NCBI GenBank assembly: GCA_964523725.1 | Contig: CAZGAU010000060.1 | Span: 1-27,473 of the forward strand | Length of the DNA: 27,473 nt | Direction of reading: 5' to 3' | Source: JADJNW01 sp964523725 | Lineage (GTDB): Bacteria > Bacteroidota > Bacteroidia > Chitinophagales > Saprospiraceae | Shown: positions 7,701-15,486 of the stretch, piece by piece | How the letters are laid out: the number at the start of each line of letters is the position of its first letter | How positions within the stretch are numbered: the first letter of the stretch is position 1 | The notes under the pieces: generated by a model | The model's input: the letters and a program-made list of their open reading frames with translations, nothing else | What the model was told of the DNA's origin: nothing | Database searches by the model: none | Translations under genes and position numbers: made by a program

Positions 7701-8075
7701 TCCCTCGGCGGCGATAAACATAAAGTTATTTACATTGGGCAGGCAGGCAAAAGTAAGATTTTGCATCATAAAACTGGCTACGCCGAAATTTCCATTTACT
7801 TGTATATCACCGCTGCGGAATTCATAATGAAAAACATGATATTTTACATCCGGGTTAAATAAATACCATAATAGATGATCAGCGTTGTCGCGTTCGAGCA
7901 CATAACCTTTAAAATATTGCTTGATCTCGTCCTTCAGCCTGGCCAAAGCGATCTCCAGCCGCCGGTGCGATGCCACCGGATGCCCCGTAAACAGCGGGCG
8001 CAGGTGGTAATACAGCTGGTTATCCACCTTCGTGTTTTTGACTAAGACCGGTATTTTGAGGCGGACTAAGGCCAT
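4773..8075 (-). CDS. Clp-like AAA+ ATPase with a release-factor-like C-terminal domain
   Basis: 1100 residues. Residues 1-225 are an unrecognised alpha/beta region with no Clp N-domain repeats. D1 (about 225-455) is degenerate: its P-loop GEEGVGKH (252-259) is kept, but Walker B reads KILIDN (325-330), losing the catalytic Glu, and the arginine-finger position reads ADLFQ. D2 (about 490-760) is intact: GPTGVGKT (532-539), LLLDEIEKAH (596-605), sensor TSN, FRPEFINRID and the sensor-2 motif GGRALKR. The loop holding MGF (651-653) sits where ClpC has its ClpP-binding tripeptide. Residues 810-930 are coiled-coil-like. Residues 960-1095 resemble RF2 domains 2 and 4: GHALYALFQGEEGIH (1009-1023) and IRIYDGSSTLTDLRTG (1055-1070), with no GGQ domain between and SPF replaced by SHQ. 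The N-terminal and C-terminal parts are not seen in ordinary ClpA/B/C. ATPase is certain; the release-factor link rests on motif alignment by eye; function is unknown. Confidence 0.85.
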   Translation of the reverse strand: MALVRLKIPVLVKNTKVDNQLYYHLRPLFTGHPVASHRRLEIALARLKDEIKQYFKGYVLERDNADHLLWYLFNPDVKYHVFHYEFRSGDIQVNGNFGVASFMMQNLTFACLPNVNNFMFIAAEGPLGKHQLQEYTRKVLSRLLPQLRKAQDDNFDLEACYSDNREFLTEVEVNINISFGSFKHEISGSDWIFARLRDETEFDGALEIERVGYDLNNRYPAELGRAFYQDELVDKIYNIIFQEENTPIVIVGEEGVGKHALIHEVIWRYCDNYYTKRKGDAEIVWQIDPTRIISGMSIQGAWQKRLEAIIAYVRNPLEVANKSYKILIDNPVALLRIGKSAQTNMTLSDVLKPYLEKRQLQLMLIATPEEWKIVQEKDRGFADLFQVIRIHEPLPEISTKIILEQRKQLEREHDCIITIQAIHELFTLQRNYFRNRAMPGSMMRLLRLLATKYRFSRIDSPQVREEFKTLSGLQDRMLDSGEQLDESAVNQALARELVGQPRAVQALESVIHLSKAKLIDRDKPVSSFLFIGPTGVGKTQAAKVLCNYLMGSEDYLLRFDMNEYIDGTAVQRLIGDFYNPEGQLTGKVRYRPFGVLLLDEIEKAHYKVHDLLLQLLDEGRLTDSLGRMVDFSNTIIIMTSNLGAREIGLQMGFNPSAESEAAIYRKAVENFFRPEFINRIDEIVIFNPLELDHILNIARLQIRELLQRDGFVRRTTILNISQDALEWVARRGFDARMGGRALKRQIERDLTTLSAEQLISTNTESPIIFDITFDNNRLTPRITPLDFLYPIEENWLPELPDENHGRSFYGKLLHAVERLEREISAMEQEQDEHNGVIVINDSEQNDLDWQYYDFKNKVIETKENLRTMMLSFRERYMREAPALPLRLKRGNLIPPRRTDRAFRESFRDRLFQEEGLRELREAYHYSTTQFDTIQTDFINHFLNVAFLLLSADDFLENRTDQVTLKFESLINGLGQWEIDYLMDLYSALFKSLDIQFKTDKENSTMSAEGHALYALFQGEEGIHLFYMSHQNPLPIGLAISKNNPPFNEQLQHKVIRIYDGSSTLTDLRTGFSNAINMTSSEFKLLVYAGIRSELRRQLII

Positions 8076-8471
8076 GGATTAAGTTGTACTTGAATCTTTG
8101 TTTTTAAATTTAGCTGGGCATCATTATTTATTAGTAAATAACTTTATAAAAGTAACTGTTTGTCAATGTTTTATGAATAATCAGATAACAAATAACCATT
8201 TCCCAATTCTTAAAGGGCATTAAATTAGATACAATTCGTGAAAGTGCAAAGGATAAAACTGAAATTCGACGGTGCCAAGGATTTTATTATGAATTGAAGG
8301 TTAAAATAGAGAAAAAAATAATACGTTTTGCCATTCCCGGACAAAAATGGAATCGAAATGTTAATGTTATTGCACGGTGCTTTATAAGATAGTTCTTTTG
8401 TGCCTGATATTCCTGCCCCCCTTTACCCGGAATTGTTTTCATTCATTTATAATCTCAAAAACAAAAGTCTC
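8076..8471. other. AT-rich divergent intergenic region without a clear gene
   Basis: About 400 AT-rich bases between the divergent Clp-like and T9SS cargo genes. It should hold both promoters, but no full TAnnTTTG box with a -33 partner is seen; TACTTTTA on the minus strand (8147-8154) is a one-mismatch candidate. A frame on the plus strand stays open from 8189 to a TAG at 8390-8392 (67 codons, Lys- and Ile-rich) but has no ATG, so it could be a gene remnant. At 8182-8198 lies a word shared with 4283-4299. Confidence 0.6.
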
Positions 8472-9392
8472 ATGAAACAAATTTATTTACTTTTCCTTAT
8501 TTTATTTAGTAAAAGCATAATACAAGCGCAACCGGTTTTCCCGACGTATGAAGAGGAGCCGGTGTGGTGCGTACAGGAAAGTGTATTTGGTATGCCACCC
8601 CAAACGTATTTATTTAAAATGGGGAAAGATACTACTATTTGTAATAAAATTTATACCCGCATTTTATGGTGTCCCAATTCTCAGAGTAACGAAGCAGAAT
8701 GTGGTATCTGGACGCATATTCGGCAAGAAGAGGGACGTATTTATCGTTATTCGGAAAGCTGTAGAGAAACGTTAATTTATGATTTTACATTACAACAGGG
8801 AGATACTATTCGGCATGGTTTAGACGATAGCTACGGATTAGGAGTTGTTTCCAAAGTAGATACTATTAACTATAATGGTGTATTACGTAAAACGCTTACT
8901 ATTGACTATCCACAGCTATTTCCCTTTCCTATGCTACCTATAAAAAGAACCTGGATTGAAGGGATTGGAGATATTTTTCATCCATTTGACCATGTGCTAT
9001 GCTTGAGTAGTAATTGCGAATTTACTTCCAGTGTTATTTGCTTTTCCAATAAAAACGGCATTCAGTACGGCGCTTGCACCGAGCCATGTAATATAGATAA
9101 CACAACTGATACGGATGATGTAATAAAAAATAAATTTATTATGCATCTTTCCCGGAACCCGGTGCGCGTGCAGGAACGATTGAACGTGTATCTTGACTCC
9201 ACCAAGCCGGCGACGGGACAATTATATATCGTGAATATTTTCGGGCAAATTTTATATCATAAAAACCTGCAATTGGCTGGTTATGAAGAGCGTATGGAGC
9301 TTGATTGGGCGCCTGCTGCTGCGGGCATTTACTGGTTGGTGTGGCAGAGCAAAGACGGGAGTCGGCAATCGCTGAAGTTGGTAGTGCAGTAA
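8472..9392 (+). CDS. Secreted protein with T9SS type A sorting domain
   Basis: 306 residues from the ATG at 8472. The frame is open back to 8400, but the internal start gives a clean signal peptide (MKQIYLLFLILFSKSIIQAQ). The middle region (about 21-210) is rich in Cys (WCVQ, ICNK, WCPN, ECGIW, ESCRE, VLCLSSNCE, CTEPC) and holds WIEGIGDIFHPF, a stretch common in small secreted Bacteroidota proteins whose role is unknown. Residues about 222-306 form a T9SS C-terminal domain: the NPV start, LYIVNIFGQIL, AAGIYWLVW and LKLVV. The protein should cross the outer membrane through the type IX machinery and be attached to the surface or released. The first two thirds are clearly more AT-rich than the sorting domain. 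No catalytic motif is visible. Confidence 0.85.
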   Translation: MKQIYLLFLILFSKSIIQAQPVFPTYEEEPVWCVQESVFGMPPQTYLFKMGKDTTICNKIYTRILWCPNSQSNEAECGIWTHIRQEEGRIYRYSESCRETLIYDFTLQQGDTIRHGLDDSYGLGVVSKVDTINYNGVLRKTLTIDYPQLFPFPMLPIKRTWIEGIGDIFHPFDHVLCLSSNCEFTSSVICFSNKNGIQYGACTEPCNIDNTTDTDDVIKNKFIMHLSRNPVRVQERLNVYLDSTKPATGQLYIVNIFGQILYHKNLQLAGYEERMELDWAPAAAGIYWLVWQSKDGSRQSLKLVVQ

Positions 9393-9550
9393 GCTTGACT
9401 GAAAATAAATTCAAAATGACAATTATTAGCAAAACTATCATTTATGAAAGTTCTAATTCTATTCTAATTAATAAAGTTTAAACATAGTTTGACTTTCGCT
9501 GTTGTAGGTTTTGAATTTTTAAACATCTCCAAACCTAAAAGCGATTAATT

Positions 9551-12487
9551 ATGAGTAAGATGTACATGTTACTCACGGCTATATGTTTGTTTGTAGCCAT
9601 GGGTAGCTTTGCGCAAACTGCAAAAGTACAGGTGATCCATAACTCACCTACGCCGGGCACGAGCGCCGGCCCGGTCGTTGATATCTATGTAAACGGCGCC
9701 TTGCTTCCTGAACTGACGGCTGTGCCTTTTCGGGCGGCCACGCCTTTCCTGGATGTGCCTGCGGGCGCAGCTATTGAAGTAGCGGTAGCGGTAAGCCCCA
9801 GCAATTCCGTGGCAGATGCGATTGCCACTTTCCCGCTTGGTTCGCTGGATGACGGCGGTACATACGTGGTGATTGCGGCTGGCATCGTTGGCGATGCTAC
9901 TAATGGCTTCAATCTTTATGTGAATCCGGCGGCTCAGGATGCGGCTGGAATGATGGGCAATGTGGATTTTGCTGTGTTTCACGGCTCTCCGGGCGCTCCG
10001 AATGTGGATGTAGATGCACGCACGGTGGGTACGCTGATCTCTGATCTGGCTTTCGGCGAATTTACCGATAGTTATCTGTCGGTTCCTGCCGGTAATTACT
10101 ACCTCGACGTGCGCGCTGCGGGCGATCCCAATATTGTAGCGACTTTTCAGGCGGATCTGAGCGGACTGGGCGGTGGCGCAGCCACGGTGTTTGCTTCTGG
10201 TTTACTTGGAAATACACCGTCATTTGGTTTATTCGCAGCCTTGCCGGACGGTACGGTGGTGGAATTTCCGGCGAGCCCGGTAGCGCGGGTGCAAATTATA
10301 CATAACTCCCCGGCTCCAACAGTGGACGTATATGCCAATGGCGATCTGCTGCTGAATGATTTCGCCTTCCGTACGGCAACTGCGTTTGATTTCCTGCCTG
10401 CCGGTGTGCCTATTGATATTGCGGTAGCACTGGATAATAGTACCTCGGTAGCCGATGCCCTGGTGACTTTCGAGGATATTGTTTTTGAAAATGGCAAGAC
10501 TTACGTGGTGACTGCTGGTGGTATCGTTGGCAACGATGACTTCCCGTTCACTTTGCAGGTAAATGACATGGCTCGTGAATCCGCACAAGTCACTGGTAAT
10601 GTGGAATTTGCAGCCTTGCACAGCTCGCCGGGCGCCCCGAATGTGGATGTGGACGCTTTCGCGGTGGGCAATCTGATTTCCAATCTGGCGTATGGCGATT
10701 ACACCGATTATTTGTCGGTAGCGCCGGGCGCTTATTTCCTGAATGTGCGCGCTGCGGGCGACCCCAATGTCGTAGCCACTTTCCTGGCGGACCTGAGTGG
10801 TTTGGCGGATGGCGCAGCGACGGTGTTTGCTTCCGGTATTTTGGGCGGCGATCCTGGCTTCGGCTTGTTCGCAGCTTTGCCGGACGGCACGGTAGTAGAA
10901 TTCCCTGTAGCCCCGACGACCAAAGTGCAGATCATTCATAATTCGCCTTCTCCAACGGTGGATATTTACACCAATGGCTTGAAATTACTCGATGATTTTG
11001 CTTTCCGTACAGCGACGCCCTTTGTAGATGTACCGGCCGATGTAGCGATTGATATTGCGGTAGCATTGGATAACAGCACTTCGGTGGCGGATGCCCTGGT
11101 AACTTTTGAAGACATTGTTTTTAATAATGGACAGACGTACGTGGTGTTTGCCAATGGAATTGTAGGCGATGGCGATTTTCCGTTTGGACTGGTAGTCAAT
11201 GGTTTGGCGAATGCAGAAGGAACAACAGATGATTTGGTAGATATCAACGTATTCCACGGTTCTCCGGGCGCTCCGAATGTGGATGTAGATGCTCGGTTGG
11301 TGGGCAATTTGATCCAGGATTTGGCTTACGGCGACTTTACAAGCGGCTACCTCACCGTTCCGGCGGATGATTATTATCTGGACGTACGTGCTGCCGGTGA
11401 CCCAAATATTGTGGCAACTTTCAACGCCGACCTGACCGGTTTGGCTGGTGGCGTAGCGCAAGTGTTTGCTTCGGGTATTCTGGGCGGCGATCCTGGCTTT
11501 GGTTTGTTTGCAGCATTGCCCGATGGTACGGTGGTAGAATTTCCGTTCTCCCCGGTGGCGAGGGTACAAATTGTGCACAACTCACCTGCTCCAACGGTCG
11601 ATATTTACATCAACGGTGAACTTGGACTGGACGATTTTGCGTTCCGTTCGGCGACTGCATTTGAATTCGCACCGGCAGAAACGCCAATTGATATTGCGGT
11701 AGCGCTTGATAATAGCACTTCGGTTGCCGATGCATTGGTGACTTTCGAAGACGTGACGTTTGAAAATGGCAAAACCTATTATGTTGTAGCAAGAGGTATT
11801 GTTGGTGATGCCAATGCACCTTTCGGACTGGAAGTGTATGACAGCGCGCGCGAAGCCGCCCTTGCCGGTACCGGCGTGGATTTGATCCTGTACCACGGTT
11901 CTCCGGATGCGCCGGATGTGGATGTGGTGGTACAAAATAACAATACGGTTCTTTTCAACAATATTGCATACGGCGATTTTTCAGGTTTCGTAAATGTACC
12001 GGCAACTGCTTATAATCTGGACGTGACTCCGGAGAATGACAATTCAACCGTAGTGGCGACTTTCCAGGCAGATTTAAGTTCTCTGGACGGCGGTGCTGCG
12101 CTGGTGTTCGCTTCGGGTTTGTTTTCAGGTGTCGTACCGGCTTTCGGTGTTTGGGTAGCATTGCCTGATGGCACAACTTTCGGGTTGGATCAGTTGGTAA
12201 GCACTGGAGAGATTGAGCGTTATGTTAGCAAGCTTGACATCATGCCGAATCCGATTGCCCGTAATACGAATGCTACAGTTCAGTATGTATTGTCGGAAGC
12301 TCTGGATGTAACGGTGGTGATCTCCAATTTCCAGGGGCAGATCGTTCGTACCGAAAGATTGGGCAAGCAGCCCGCAGGCGAGTTTTCACTGCGTCTGGAT
12401 ACCACGAACATGGCTCAAGGTATTTACAATTATAGCTTTATGACGCCAAAAGGCACGATGACCAAGCGTTTTGTCGTAACGAAGTAA
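9551..12487 (+). CDS. Large repetitive DUF4397-type surface protein with T9SS sorting domain
   Basis: 978 residues. Signal peptide at 1-22 (ends GSFAQ). Then four units of about 211-221 residues, each of two halves: the first opens with VQVIHNSP, the second with FHGSPGAPNVDVDA, and each ends near FGLFAALPDGTVVEFP. Unit starts are near residues 24, 245, 457 and 671. The IHNSP/VDIYVNG and HGSPGAP/VDV words are those of DUF4397, a beta-rich extracellular domain of unknown function. Residues about 893-978 are a T9SS type A domain (MPNPIARN, VVISNFQGQIV, MAQGIYNYSF, TKRFVVTK). The sequence is acidic and poor in Lys and Cys, as is usual for surface repeat proteins. A terminator follows at 12579. 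It is probably an adhesive or structural surface protein, by inference only. Confidence 0.88.
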   Translation: MSKMYMLLTAICLFVAMGSFAQTAKVQVIHNSPTPGTSAGPVVDIYVNGALLPELTAVPFRAATPFLDVPAGAAIEVAVAVSPSNSVADAIATFPLGSLDDGGTYVVIAAGIVGDATNGFNLYVNPAAQDAAGMMGNVDFAVFHGSPGAPNVDVDARTVGTLISDLAFGEFTDSYLSVPAGNYYLDVRAAGDPNIVATFQADLSGLGGGAATVFASGLLGNTPSFGLFAALPDGTVVEFPASPVARVQIIHNSPAPTVDVYANGDLLLNDFAFRTATAFDFLPAGVPIDIAVALDNSTSVADALVTFEDIVFENGKTYVVTAGGIVGNDDFPFTLQVNDMARESAQVTGNVEFAALHSSPGAPNVDVDAFAVGNLISNLAYGDYTDYLSVAPGAYFLNVRAAGDPNVVATFLADLSGLADGAATVFASGILGGDPGFGLFAALPDGTVVEFPVAPTTKVQIIHNSPSPTVDIYTNGLKLLDDFAFRTATPFVDVPADVAIDIAVALDNSTSVADALVTFEDIVFNNGQTYVVFANGIVGDGDFPFGLVVNGLANAEGTTDDLVDINVFHGSPGAPNVDVDARLVGNLIQDLAYGDFTSGYLTVPADDYYLDVRAAGDPNIVATFNADLTGLAGGVAQVFASGILGGDPGFGLFAALPDGTVVEFPFSPVARVQIVHNSPAPTVDIYINGELGLDDFAFRSATAFEFAPAETPIDIAVALDNSTSVADALVTFEDVTFENGKTYYVVARGIVGDANAPFGLEVYDSAREAALAGTGVDLILYHGSPDAPDVDVVVQNNNTVLFNNIAYGDFSGFVNVPATAYNLDVTPENDNSTVVATFQADLSSLDGGAALVFASGLFSGVVPAFGVWVALPDGTTFGLDQLVSTGEIERYVSKLDIMPNPIARNTNATVQYVLSEALDVTVVISNFQGQIVRTERLGKQPAGEFSLRLDTTNMAQGIYNYSFMTPKGTMTKRFVVTK
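9620..12187 (+). repeat. Four tandem coding units of about 640 bp
   Basis: Direct repeats within the DUF4397-type gene, at about 9620-10282, 10283-10918, 10919-11560 and 11561-12187. The second, third and fourth units are closest to each other at the DNA level (for example the GATATTGCGGTAGC stretch recurs). The last half-unit is the most diverged (YHGSPDAPDVDV). This points to growth by unequal crossing-over with later drift. Confidence 0.85.
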
Positions 12488-12578
12488 AAATTATAAGCGG
12501 AAGGATCCGCTGTTTTGATGGTCTGGATGCTTCATTTTCTTGAGATCCAACCAGTAACAGGAGTATCGTTTTTTAAAT

Positions 12579-12620
12579 AAAAAGGCTCATCAATCAAAAG
12601 TTGGTGGGCCTTTTTTTATT
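12579..12620 (+). terminator. Rho-independent terminator after the DUF4397-type gene
   Basis: A 15-bp stem (AAAAAGGCTCATCAA with TTGGTGGGCCTTTTT, two G-U pairs) around a 7-base loop, followed by a T run. It lies about 90 bases after the stop and separates this gene from the CbbX-type ATPase gene. Confidence 0.88.
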
Positions 12621-12733
12621 TAGGTTCGTTTTTTAACAAAAGAATGTTTACTTTTTCCGCAAATTATTGCCAAATTAGGAGTTGTTTTTGTTGGAACTTT
12701 GTTTCCACCTAATAAAGTCACAAACTAGATGTC

Positions 12734-12740
12734 GGAAGGA
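12734..12740 (+). promoter_or_regulatory. Shine-Dalgarno site GGAAGGA
   Basis: GGAAGGA lies six bases before the ATG at 12747. It falls inside the longer frame that begins at 12729, so it favours the second ATG as the real start. Such sites are rare in this window. Confidence 0.5.
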
Positions 12741-12746
12741 TTTTTA

Positions 12747-15395
12747 ATGCCAGCGTTTAAAAAATACAAATTTCGGGAGCTGAAAGTATATGCTTCCACC
12801 GAATGGCTTGCAGATAACAAGAAAAAGTATCGGCAAGTCTTTGATCGCTATGAGACTACTTTTATTTATGCGGAGCTTTCCTTTTACAATAAATATTTTG
12901 ACGAGGAAGACTGGGAAATTGATGTGACGCTGAAGTGTTTTGCTCTTAAGAAGGGTCGCAAAGAGCTTTGCGCCTTACAATTAAAGAAAAAAATCAGCAA
13001 ATACGATAATGTCGTTTTCATTCGCGAAGGCTGGGGCAACAAGAGCGAAGGCGCTTTCTGGAAACGCGGCACTTACTACTGGGAAGCCTGGGTGGACGGC
13101 GAAAAACTGGCGACTAAATATTTTTATATCGAGGATGGTATGAAGGATGCCCTGCCCGGCGAAAATCCTTACGTGGAAGTGCAATCTTTACGTTTATATG
13201 AAGGTCCTTATGATGATGTAATAGAAGATGAGCGGATTTATTACAAACGCTTCAGCAGCGAAGAAACACGCTACATTTACGTTGAAATCATACTTCATAA
13301 TTTGAATATCACCAAACCCTGGCAGTGCGAGTTATTTACCAAATTTTATAATGATGCCCGGGAACTGAAAGGTCAAGTAGTAAGATTGCAACGTATTGAA
13401 AAGCGGGATGATGTAATTAAAATCACTGCTGGCTGGGGGTCTAATGTAAAAGGCTCGTGGCGGCAAGATCGCTACACCGCTGAAATTGTGTTCATGGATC
13501 GGCTGCTTGCGGTAATTCCGTTTGAAGTGGGTGAGGATTTTGAGGAAGGAATCGCCGGCGTATTGCTGCCCAACCGTCAATCTACGATTGTATTATCGCC
13601 GCAAAGTGAAACAGCACAGAGTTTTGAGCAGGTGATGGCCAAACTCGACGCGCTCATTGGTTTGAATGATATCAAAGTGCAGGTACGCAACCATGCCAAA
13701 TACATTCAGTTTTTACAATTGCGTAAAGAAAAAGGCTTCGAGGAAAAAGAAGAAATCAACGTACATTCCGTATTTATTGGCAATCCTGGTACGGGCAAAA
13801 CGACCGTGGCCACGATGATGGGGATGCTGTACCGCAAGATGGGCTTGCTTACCAAGGGGCATGTGCACGAGGTGGATCGGGTAGATTTGGTTGGCGAATA
13901 CATCGGTCAAACCGCGCCGAAAGTCAAGGAAGCCATCGAAAAAGCCCGGGGCGGCGTGCTGTTCATTGATGAGGCTTATTCGCTGGCGCGTTCCAACGAT
14001 GATAGCAAGGACTTCGGGCGGGAAGTAATTGAGATTTTGGTCAAGGAATTGTCCAATGGCCCGGGTGACCTGGCGGTCATTGTAGCCGGCTATCCCAAGG
14101 AAATGAAGCATTTTCTGGATTCCAACCCAGGTTTGAAATCTCGCTTTAAATTATACTTTGAATTCCAGGATTACTTGCCACAGGAGTTGTCGCAAATTGC
14201 TCAATATGCTTGTATAGAAAAAAGTGTAATTCTGACGCCAGAAGCCAAGTCTAAAGTAGATGAGATCATCGTGGATGCTTACCGCAAACGTGATCGTACC
14301 TTTGGTAACGCCCGGTTTGTCTATGATTTGGTTGAAAAAGCAAAAATTAACCTTGGCTTGCGTGCCATGGGAAGTGAGAGCCCGCGTACGCTGGATAAAG
14401 AGCAATTGGCAACGATTGAGTTGGAAGATGTGGTGAAAATCTACGATCCGGCCAACCGCGAATTGCCCAATATCCCGGTGGATGAAGCCTTGCTCCAGGA
14501 TTCGCTCAATGAGCTGAACCGCCTCATCGGTATGGATAAAATCAAGGCGCAAATCAATGAACTGGTGCGGCTGGTGCGCTTTTACCGGGAAACCGAGCGC
14601 GATGTGCTCAATAGTTTCTTCCTGCACACTGTTTTTATTGGCAATCCCGGAACCGGCAAGACCACTGTGGCTCGAATTCTGACCAAGATCTACAAGGCGC
14701 TGGGTGTGCTCGAACGTGGGCACATGGTGGAAACCGACCGCCAAGGACTCGTGGCCGGCTACGTCGGTCAAACAGCGATCAAGACCGCAGAACGGATTGA
14801 TGAATCCCTGGGCGGCGTCTTATTTATTGATGAAGCTTATGCACTTTCCATGAATATGGGCGGTAGCCATGGTGACTTCGGTGATGAAGCCATTCAAACC
14901 CTGCTCAAGCGGATGGAAGATCACCGGGGCGAGTTTTTTGTCTTTGTGGCGGGCTACCCGGACAATATGGAGGCCTTTATGAAAGCCAATCCTGGTTTGA
15001 GCTCCCGCTTTGATAAAGTGTTGAAATTTGATGATTATGAACCGGAAGAACTAAGCCAGATCGCACTGTTGATGCTTTCCGAGCAAGGGATCGTGCCCAC
15101 ACCTGAAGCAGAAGCTTACCTGAAAAAATATCTGGCGTTTATTCACGAATATCGCGATAAATATTTTGGCAATGCTCGTTCTGTGCGCAGTATCGTGATG
15201 GAAGCCATTAAAAATCAGAATCTTAGACTTGCCTCAGTTCCGATTGAAGAACGCGATAATACGTCCACACATTTACTGACTTTGGAAGATGTGGAGAACT
15301 TCAAGCTGGACAAAAACGATGGTATATTTACCAAGAAAAGTATTGGTTTTCAAAGACATAGCGGCAGTGGCGGTGAAGTAGCCGGTAGCCGGTAA
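12747..15395 (+). CDS. Protein with two CbbX-type AAA+ modules and a duplicated N-terminal domain
   Basis: 882 residues from the ATG at 12747; an ATG at 12729 would add six. Positions here count from 12729. Two related beta-rich domains open the chain (about 40-137 and 177-270). Both show an IYAEL/IYVEI strand, a GWG followed by GxW, and a Y-x-x-E strand, so they look like a duplication. Two AAA+ modules follow. The first has Walker A GNPGTGKTT (351-359), pore loop YIGQTAPK and Walker B LFIDEAYSL; the second has GNPGTGKTT (638-646), YVGQTAIK and LFIDEAYAL. Both keep NPGLxSRF (arginine finger) and FGNAR. CbbX-family ATPases remodel other proteins (Rubisco activase CbbX; EccA in type VII secretion). 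No Rubisco or type VII genes are present, so the target is unknown. Both ATPase sites look active. The C-terminal tail is Gly/Ser-rich. It shares a terminator with the convergent pirin gene. Confidence 0.85.
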   Translation: MPAFKKYKFRELKVYASTEWLADNKKKYRQVFDRYETTFIYAELSFYNKYFDEEDWEIDVTLKCFALKKGRKELCALQLKKKISKYDNVVFIREGWGNKSEGAFWKRGTYYWEAWVDGEKLATKYFYIEDGMKDALPGENPYVEVQSLRLYEGPYDDVIEDERIYYKRFSSEETRYIYVEIILHNLNITKPWQCELFTKFYNDARELKGQVVRLQRIEKRDDVIKITAGWGSNVKGSWRQDRYTAEIVFMDRLLAVIPFEVGEDFEEGIAGVLLPNRQSTIVLSPQSETAQSFEQVMAKLDALIGLNDIKVQVRNHAKYIQFLQLRKEKGFEEKEEINVHSVFIGNPGTGKTTVATMMGMLYRKMGLLTKGHVHEVDRVDLVGEYIGQTAPKVKEAIEKARGGVLFIDEAYSLARSNDDSKDFGREVIEILVKELSNGPGDLAVIVAGYPKEMKHFLDSNPGLKSRFKLYFEFQDYLPQELSQIAQYACIEKSVILTPEAKSKVDEIIVDAYRKRDRTFGNARFVYDLVEKAKINLGLRAMGSESPRTLDKEQLATIELEDVVKIYDPANRELPNIPVDEALLQDSLNELNRLIGMDKIKAQINELVRLVRFYRETERDVLNSFFLHTVFIGNPGTGKTTVARILTKIYKALGVLERGHMVETDRQGLVAGYVGQTAIKTAERIDESLGGVLFIDEAYALSMNMGGSHGDFGDEAIQTLLKRMEDHRGEFFVFVAGYPDNMEAFMKANPGLSSRFDKVLKFDDYEPEELSQIALLMLSEQGIVPTPEAEAYLKKYLAFIHEYRDKYFGNARSVRSIVMEAIKNQNLRLASVPIEERDNTSTHLLTLEDVENFKLDKNDGIFTKKSIGFQRHSGSGGEVAGSR

Positions 15396-15421
15396 GTAAT
15401 GTTTTTAGAATAATATGATGT

Positions 15422-15477
15422 AAATGCCAGAACATTATAATATTTTCTTATCATTATTATAGCGTTCCGGCATTTTT
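15422..15477. terminator. Bidirectional terminator between convergent genes
   Basis: An inverted repeat with arms AAATGCCAGAAC and GTTCCGGCATTT (one mismatch) plus an inner TATAATA/TATTATA pairing. T runs follow on the plus strand and A residues precede it, so it can serve both the CbbX-type gene and pirin. Confidence 0.75.
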
Positions 15478-15486
15478 GTTTTTGAA

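Noticed and set aside
10229..11578. Long minus-strand frames across the DUF4397-type gene
   Set aside because: They repeat with the same period as the coding units and are mirror images of them; the plus frame has a signal peptide and sorting domain.
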